Origin: Polytrichum commune
Lineage: Eukaryota > Streptophyta > Polytrichopsida > Polytrichales > Polytrichaceae
DNA: 64,000 nucleotides
NCBI GenBank assembly: GCA_950295325.1
Contig: OX485805.1
Coordinates: 40,161,501-40,225,500, forward strand
Direction of reading: 5' to 3'
Shown here: positions 1 through 9,300 of the stretch, one piece after another
Layout: each line of letters starts with the position of its first letter
Numbering within the stretch: the first letter of the stretch is position 1
Notes under the pieces: model-generated
Database searches by the model: none
What the model was told of the DNA's origin: nothing
Seen by the model: only the letters and a program-made list of their open reading frames with translations
Made by a program: the position numbers and the translations under genes

Positions 1-120
1 AAGCCCATAAACATTATTTATGAGCTCAAGTTCAAACAGTCGTAGTGGGCAATGATGAATTGAAGTAAGCCTGTACAATGAGAACTATTGAAACTTGAAA
101 TATTAATTAATTACTATTTA

Positions 121-354
121 TTAGAGGGACTGCATAGAGTGAAGCCTGGTTGATCTTGGGTGGCCACTGAAATTTCCAGCCCCTGACAGCTGGGCTTCCA
201 ACTCCTTGTTCCTATGTTCCAGCTCCTTGTATTTTCTTTTCAAATTCTCATGACGTTCATCCACATCCTTCTTGCTCTCCTCCAAGTCTGTAATTTTGTT
301 CTGTAAATCCTTCAAGTACACAATGGCATCACCAAGGATGGAAGCTTTGTCTGC
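121..354 (-). CDS. bHLH gene exon 9 (helix 2, coiled coil, stop)
   Basis: Residues 637-713, from acceptor TTACAG at 355. It encodes ADKASILGDAIVYLKDLQNK (loop end and helix 2), then a strongly charged E/K/R coil (about residues 660-690) and a short tail ending MQSL with TAA at 123-121. The window starts only 120 bases downstream, so a longer splice form adding a C-terminal domain cannot be excluded. Confidence 0.88.
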   Translation of the reverse strand, partial: ADKASILGDAIVYLKDLQNKITDLEESKKDVDERHENLKRKYKELEHRNKELEAQLSGAGNFSGHPRSTRLHSMQSL

Positions 355-3300
355 CTGTAACACATGCACAAACAAATTAAACTTCAATTAGATCATCACC
401 ATGTAGACAATTATATAGGTCATTTCTAAATTACTTTTCACATGAAGAACAAGACTCCTTTTTCTTTCTTTCTTTCTTTTTTAAAATAGAAATAAAGTAT
501 GCCGAATGAACTTGCATGTGGGGCGGTAAACATTTCCACATAAATCACTATATTGCTGATACACGCAGACTGTCAAGGGAGAATATTTTAATAAACAATC
601 TTTTGAATGAAGTGGATGTTTCAACAAAGAGGTAGGAGAGAACCCATGTTGGACTCCTATATAGGTGAAAGCATGCTATCAATAATAAACATCAATTATG
701 GTATCAAAGAACCTACCCATGGGATTCAATATTGTATTACTGGTCAAATATGGATATTTGGTGGGTATCTCAAGGCAAGAGAATCTTTGCATACTGAGCT
801 TTTGTTTGGGTCAATACATTCTAGACCATATTGATAATAGGGAAATTTTACAAAGATATGAGGGCTCTTGCATGGTATATAGACCTGAACGGTATTGAAA
901 ACAAAACATCCTCAAATACCCATACCCTGATGGTACTCAAAAAAGATGGAATCCTCATTATAATACCCAATGTAATATGAATGGGGAGAACCGCCCCACT
1001 AGTTCCAAATGAACCAGTTGAGTTTGAGAATAACTGGCTGAAGTTCAAGACTTCAGGAAAATTACCAATCATTTTAGAGGAATTTAGAGAATATACCTCA
1101 AATAAATAAGGAAAAACCAAAAGATGTCAATGTGTAATCTGCTGGACTTGGAAACACTAGGATCTCGACCAATTATGTCTAAAAATCTCCCCCGACACTG
1201 CCCAAAAGGTATAATAAAAAGATGATACAAGTCCAATAGAGGAGAGAACCTTCGAAAGTAAAAAGCGCTCAACAGATCCGGGGAAAATTAAACAGGATGA
1301 TGAATGCCTCAAACAACACCTTCCAAAAATCCTAACTTTATGAAATGAAAGCTATGTGTCTTATTTATATATTAAAGTAGTTTCTAATTCATGAAAGTAG
1401 TTCACTCTTTTAAAGTCTTCCAAGAGCTTCTTTGATTATATCTACTCAGATTGACTGATCATTTGACTCAACGCTTTCAAACATCTACAAGCACTTTCTG
1501 CACTAAGTTGTGGTCCATTGTATAGACTTCAGGGTAGAATAGAAACATTAGATTCATACATAATGGAGTTATCCATATACTGAAGAGGGGCTTTTAGCAC
1601 TTCTTGACATGCAAAATTGAGCTTGACCATCAATGAACCAAAACAGTATGTTCTATTGTTCAAACCTCCACAATACCTCTGAGTATGCACCAAAACCTTA
1701 CTGAACATGGAACGTGTGTATGTAAAATAACCAGATCCTGACCAAAAGTCCAGTTTAGCTAAAGGATGAATCTTTAGACTTTTTCAGTCTTTAGAGTTAT
1801 TTTTTAACTCAATGGTTCTTTGTTGAGAGTTGGTCCCCTATGATTTTCCATTGGTTGTTTTGCATACTAAATCAAAGATTTCTTTCCACTTGTGGCCCAT
1901 GCTCAAAGGTACTGTTTGAATTTTAATGAAGAGCAACCTATTTTGGTTCATTGAGGGCCAAAGTCATTTTAGAACCTTTTTGGCATGCTAAAATGAGTTT
2001 GACCCTCAATGAACTGATATAGAATTTTCTTCATTCAAACCTCTAAATGACTACCTTCACGAATGCAATGGAAACTTACTGCACTTCGAAGGGCTAAAAT
2101 GCAAAACAACCAACTCCCAACCAAAAGCCATGCTGAGTTAAGGGATAACTCTAATGTGTCAACATTGGAAGCACTTCAAAATTGCAGGGTACCTTAGAAT
2201 GATGGTAACTTACCATACATGGAAGGGCTTTAATGCAAAACAACCAACTCTCATCAAAGTTATGTTGAATTAGAGGATAACTCTAATGTATCAATGCTGG
2301 ATGCACTTAAAACTTGAAGTGTACCTTAGAAATGATGGGAACCAATTTCCTCAAGGCGGTGAAATTCTCCTTTTGTTTCACTCGGCGGCGCCTTTCTGCC
2401 AACATGTGACTCATAGCTGCTTCATCATGGCCAGCATGTACTGCACCGCTGGCACTCGCTGGAAGACCTGAACTTGCCATCCTAGCCCCCCCTCGACCCG
2501 GACGATTCCTAATTCGGGGTGGACCAACCTGAATTTGCGTCTCATATTGTGCCTGGAAATTATTACATGGGCATAATACATAATCATCAGCACTTAAACT
2601 TAAAACAAATTTTCATGTGCAAAACTCATCAAAGACTCAGGTACACTATCTAGAAAGTAATCTAAACTGGGCTATTTCTGTTACTTATCTTAATCAGGCA
2701 TCTTCACTTGAGTGGCGTGTGGTTGGTTGAGTATGGATCTAAGAACAGACACCAAAAAGATGTGTTTAAAAGAGACTAGACTACGTGCTTGAATTTTAGT
2801 AACTGTTCTAGATTCAATTTTTCAACTTAATTGGGAGAGGGTGACTTATTTGATCTTTTTGAGTCTTCACTTTCACAATGAATAAGATATTCATATGAAG
2901 ACATTAGAGTTATCCTCTGATTCAACTGGAGGTTTGGTCGGGAGTTGGTTGTTTTACATATAAAAATTTCATGTTTGGTAAGTTTCCAGTGCAGACTTGG
3001 AGTCAGTGTAGAGGTTTGAATGAAGAACATTCTATATCTATTCATTGGAGCCCAAACCCATTTTAGCACCTATTGGCATGTCAAAATGAGTTTGGCCCTC
3101 AATGAACCAATGTAGAAAGTTCTTTGTTCAAACCTCCACATAGACTCTAAGCATGTACCGAATATTTACTGAACTTGCAAAACAACCAACTCCCGACCAA
3201 AGCTCTGGTTGAATTAAAGGATAACTCTAGATTCCCTTGGAAGGATTTGGGTTTCTTTTTGTTACCTGGAAAACAGGGATAGGCTCCAGAACCTGTGCAA

Positions 3301-6300
3301 TCTCTTGCACTGTCTCGGGAGACTCCGAACTTGTGGTTGGTGGCCCTTGTTGGTTCATAGTTTCCACCAAAGTTGTGCCTTCCGTCTGAACTATCCTCGA
3401 CTGGTGTATGAGAGGTATTTTTTTCATCAAATTAATGCAGCGGCGCAGAAGCAACTGATTTGTAGCACAGTTATTATTTTCCAACACAGGTGCTAAAATC
3501 TTGGTATGCCGCCACGACTTGAATGGCCCATGCATTTGTGGGACCAACAACTCTTGAGCATTATTTTTCATCATTGAATCAGTATTGGGATTATCGAAAC
3601 CAGAGGCTGTGGCGGCTGGTCCCTGCAAATTCATGATTGTCTCCTCCGCAGTAATTTCCTGGGACGATGGGTTGTAATTAATTTCTCGCCATTGGTTTTG
3701 GTTGTCCATAGGTGTGGCTTCCGCAAGCATAAGGCTAAGAGCTTTCTGAATGTCGTGATCTTCGCGCAAATGATGTAAAGTAGTTGACGCAGGAACTAGC
3801 TGACCCTCTGGATTATTGTGGGAGGAAGACGTTGCTCTGAACATCATCATTTGAAAAGAAATTTGAAGTTAATACAAAACCAACACAAAAAAAACACAAG
3901 GTTATTAAACATCATCAACGTCCAGAAAATCAAGTGAAAAAAGAAATAAAGACAATTCTGATGTTGGCACTGGCGTGAATTATGGTGTTGCTTATTTTCA
4001 AGTTGGTCTAAGCCCAGATGTAATCCGAAATGGGCATTATGAGAATCAGAGGGTTCCCGTAGACTACTGTCCCTTTCCAAAGGTGAACACCTTGAAGAGA
4101 TGAGGGTGGACAAGCAGGCACCTATCTCCCCCTAAGGGCAAGCCCCTAGGTTCTCACATGGTTGGTTGCAAATACCATGTTCGCCTGGGTACCCCCACTG
4201 TGATTGGGTGGACCGTAGGTGGGAGGGTGCACCGGATATCAAGTGCTAGGAAGGTCACCCATCCGAGCTCTCCTCCGGCCACAAGCGGGTTAACCTCGGA
4301 GTTCCTATGGGATCTTGGTTAAGGCCTTGGGTTTAAGCCACCCTTCATCAACATCTATCATGCATCACAGCTCATGATAGTACATCATATCAGCGTAGTT
4401 TCTTAATTAAAACATGGTCAAAATTCTTCAGAAACTTAATGTTCAAGAATTGATTAACGAAAGGGCTCACATTTTTTACTTCATGCTGACTAGTTTGCTT
4501 CTCTTAGATTGAAGTATGAGAGATTGACAAATGGTAGTGGTTTCAGAAGCAAAGAGAGGTGAACATTAAAAGGCTTTCTTCCCGTTAAATGATGTACCGG
4601 AGTGATTCCTAACCTCTTGATGCAGAACTATCAAAGGAACAAGGAAAACATTGCATGCAGGTGCAGGATGTCTAAACATATGGTCCAGATTTTACAGAAA
4701 CTATATGTTCAAGATTTAACCCAAAGGTTCACACTTCACTGGCCACTTTGCTTTTGTTACGTTAGAGAGTTCGAGATTGACATATGATAAGGTGTTAGTA
4801 GCATCTAAAACCTCTCTTGCTTCTAAAACTACTATCATATGTCAATCTCTAATTCTTCACCCTAACAAAACCAAAGTGGTCAGTAAAGTGTGAACCTTTG
4901 GGTTAATTCTTGAACACTTAGTTTCTGTAGAATCTTGACCATATATTTAGATATCACGCCTAACCTCTTGAAGCAGACGTATAAAAGGACCACGGAACAC
5001 ATTGCATGTAGGTGCAGGATATCTTAGCAAATTGTCGAGATTCTTCAGGAACTAAATGCTCAAGAACCCATGAAAAGGGCGAAATGACACTTCGCTGACC
5101 TGTTTGCTTCTGCTAGGTTGAAGAATTATTGGTTGCAACTACTAATGGTTCCAGAATCAAGAGAGGTCAAAGACGCAAGGGACACATCAATATGACGAAA
5201 CAGTATGTTTCCAGGTATCTATTTCATCATACTGGCCAGTGATTCCCAACCTCTTGATGTAGAATTGTGAAATTTTATTTAAGGACCAAGAAAAGATTAC
5301 ATGCAGACTGAAAATGTTTGAGACAGATTTGTAAACATACTGTATTTACCTTCTTTGTGTAGATGAAGTTGAATTTGAAGGTGAGTTGGAGGTCTTGAGA
5401 GGCGCATGACCAGGATCTTCAGGGGAGTCAATTGACAACGTCCTTGCAGATGCATAATCCTCTTGGCTGCTTACACTTGAAGTACTAGTTCCTGACAAAG
5501 ATCTGTACTGGCCAGCTGTGCCCTGCGCCATTAACCCAGTAGACCTAGTTGTAATTGCAGTAGTACTAGGTAACCTCCAACCTTGGTCCAGCATGTCAAA
5601 ATCTAGTCCGGAATTAGCTGCTGGCATTATTCGCCTACCGTTGTCTGAATCTCTTCTTTGGACGACCGGGTGCTCCATGAACATGTCTCTGTTCAAGCTG
5701 GACATGCTGGTCGAACTGCCACAAGAACACAAACAGACAAGAATTTTCAGTTCAGAGTATACTAAAATGTTGGATCTACTTATGTGGCTTCCATCTTAGT
5801 AACACTCATGACAAACCTAAGTTAATTTTCACAAAAGGGTCATAGAGTGCATGTGACTGTCATGGAGAAAGTAACCAGTACCATCCTCTCATGCATGGCA
5901 ACAAAATTCAAACAGTCGTATTTATGCTTATATTTCAACAGTATCAGAAAAAACTACAATATTTACTAAACTTTGACTGAATCAGTGCTGTTAATTAACC
6001 TCCCAGAAACACCTGTGAGAAGTACTAGGTAGCCTACAGAAACGCATATGATCTGATAATGGACACAAATTAGAGAGGATCATTCACATATTTTTGATAG
6101 ATACTAGAGCTCTTGCGGTGGCTAAAAATGAGGCATGGTTGTCAACATTACCATAGTGTCATATGATAGCCTATGGCAAGTTTCCAGAGGCTTAAGTAAA
6201 GGAAGGGAGTACCCACCACTGTAAGACATAGCTCTTGAGGTCAATGACATTTAATGGCAAATCCCATGCTTAATTATTGGATAGACAACCCGGAACACAC

Positions 6301-9300
6301 AAAACCAGTTGGTGTAACTCTTCATAACTTCGTAGTGGAAAAACAAATCAACCTTATACGAAGCCATAGCTTATACATCCATGAGAGGAGATTCGTTCAC
6401 AATATTAAGAGAAACAGACCTCCTCATATTCTGGTCAGTCAGAGACAATATCGTAGAAAAGGCATAATTCAGCTCAAAAGTAGGCCAGTTGACATCCTGC
6501 AAGATTTTTTGGGCTTGCCTTATAGGGCTTAAAGATCGAAACCGGGGCGACAGTTGCTGCATCATGCTGTTGTTGGTGTTGTTGTTATTTCCAGGAACAG
6601 ATCGCTGGAAACTTGTTGGTAGAGAAGGTTGCGAGGAGAAGTTGGTGGTGTTTTGGGACCCAAAAAATGCCTCAGATTGGCCTGCCATCACTTTTTGGAC
6701 TTGGCTCATCAGCTCCAGGTTTTTGGCCGTCTGTACCCAAAATCAAACAACATCTTGTGAGACTCCTGATATATATATAGATAAATATACATGTATATAA
6801 TATATCCTTCTTCTTACCGACTTTGAACAGATCCATCCACACAAAATTTAAACCCCAAACACTCTAGCATCACCTTCATGCCGTTGTTCCCTCCAGCAAC
6901 CCACTTTCGTATTTGACCTTGTAGAGAATCTTGCCTCAAACATTTTTGTTAAGCTCTGAAGGTTCTAAAGCATTCACCTTGTGATGATGCTTTTATAGAT
7001 GCTTCAAGTTTTAAGCTTTCAGCGGCTACCCAGTTTTTTGTTTAATCCACTACGCATCAAACCTCCAAAGAGCGCTATACAAAATCTGAGGTGATATACA
7101 GAATCTGTGGCTACTCTGAGTTACCATCAACTCCTTGCATCAGAATCTCTTCACCTGGAGCTTAACTCATCTCACAGATCCAACTACACAAAACTTAAAC
7201 CCCAAAACTCCAGCATCACTATTATGATGCCGTTCTTCCCTCAATATCCCACTTTCACATTAAAGTTTTGAGTGCACTTAGCCCAAACATTGTTGTACAG
7301 CTCTAAAGGTTATAAAGCATTCATCTTTGTGACGATGCCCGTATACCTGCTCTAAGTTTGAGCTTTCAGCAGCTACCCAGTTTTTTATCTACTTCCCAAC
7401 AAACCTCCAAAGAGTGTTATACATACAAAATATAACTTCCTATACAAACTCGGTAGCTGTTGATATTCTACCATCAACAACTTCAAGTTGCATCAGATTC
7501 TCTTGCACCTGGAGCTCAACTCATCTCATGAACTGACAGACCTGCTTTCAGGGTTTTCTCTTTGTGCTCGAAGAACAGCCGCCGATTCCAAAATCTACGT
7601 ATTTAAGAGGAGGAGGAGGTATCTATGTAAGCAGAAGTTATATGTCAAAATCTAGGTTCTAGGAAGATTGACCTAATTCTTTTGAGGATTTGGGGTGGGT
7701 GGATTTCGAGCCCCACATAGGCGGCATGGGATCCTTGAAGTCCATGAAGTCCATGCGATCCTTGGTGGCAGTGTCTGACGTCACTTGGCGGGCCCATGTA
7801 CCGAGAAATAATAGTACTAGAAAAAAGATGATCTGTTGAAAGCCATGATTGCTTTGAGCTGTAACTTAGATAGAATTGAAGTTGTTTGAACTTTGAAATG
7901 CCATAATTTTTTAAGGTTATGCATATGATCAGAGGAAATTGATCACATTAATCCTACTCATCGTTATTATCATACTTATATATCCCAGTTCATTGCCTAT
8001 TTTCCCATGACATCTCAAATGGTCAAGACCTTCAAAGCACAAATATGTGTGCTTCTGATCTTGCGTCTCTTAGAAGGCTACGAGATAAGAGTAGGTAAGA
8101 AGGAACTTAGTGCTTACAGATGCAGAGGTGCCAAGCTCCAGGACATTTTCTTGCCATGGCACACACATCATTGTCTGTGAAAAAACACGGGAAAATGTCA
8201 CATAACCATATAAGTAAATAAATCAGCAAATTACATAATGTTACATCCTATCCAACTGAGAGTGGAGCATGATGAGAACAAAATGATAATTTAGACTTAT
8301 GACTTAAGGGAGCAGAATCCAATGACATTAAAAGACCAAGTTATCAATCGTATAGAGAGAACCCAGTTCTCTGAGTATAGATGTTCTGAAAATTCTACAG
8401 CTGGAAGGGATAATAGAGAGTAAAGTCATCATCTAACTCAGTGAGAGTTTTCATCAGAAGTCAGTCCCTACGATTTATTTCCCATTGGTTATCTTGCATA
8501 CAATATCATTAATTTCTCTCCACTTGTGGTGCCTGCTTGGAGGTGGTGTTTGGATTTGAATGAAGAGCAACCTACTTCGGTTCATTGGGGGCTAGACTCA
8601 TCTTAGCACCTCTTGGGACGGCAATTTCAGTTTGACCCTTAATGAAACGATCTACAGTGTTCTTCGTTCAAACCTCCACATGACTATCTCCAAGCATGCA
8701 CCCCAAACTTACCCAAACTGAGAGGTGTTGTATGCAAAACAACCAACTCCCGACCAAAAGTCATTTTGAGTTGGAGGATAAGTAAACTAGTGTATAGATA
8801 GAAATATTTCAATCTAGGAGATTGATCAGTAAGTGTTTTATTTTTGGTACCTCAATTCTTGCAGCCTTCAGAAATTGTGCATGTTCCAGGGAACATGTGT
8901 GCTGGTAAATGGATGTTCCATTCAACCAAATGGGCCTTCCTTCTGAATTAGCCCTGCCTACAGATCTGCATCCATTCAGACAGTACCCATCAATTGATCA
9001 TCAATTTATAAATAGAGACTCCAAGTCTGAGATTCATACACATCCATCACATATGTAAACGACCCAGTTCATGTCTCATGTTATTTTGTAAAAGACAACA
9101 ACGAAACATGTACAGGACTTAATTGATTCAGATTCCAAGGTTTTGATGGAACATGTGGGTCCCACTGTTTTGCATGCTTAAAACACAATCAGGCATGCGC
9201 CTGTTTTTATACCAATTTGTTCAATCTGCTCTAAGCTTGTTTAAAAGCTAAACATTGAGTGACAATGAAATCAAGTCAAAATCATGTATGTGATTCTCCA

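Noticed and set aside
607-1272. Open frames of 60-90 codons around 0.6-1.3 kb
   Set aside because: They fall in intron 8 of the bHLH gene and overlap a dispersed repeat present four times in the window.
4224-4343. Functional 5S rRNA gene
   Set aside because: Too diverged in stems and internal promoter words, single copy here, no terminal T-run at the correct end; a derived repeat fits better.
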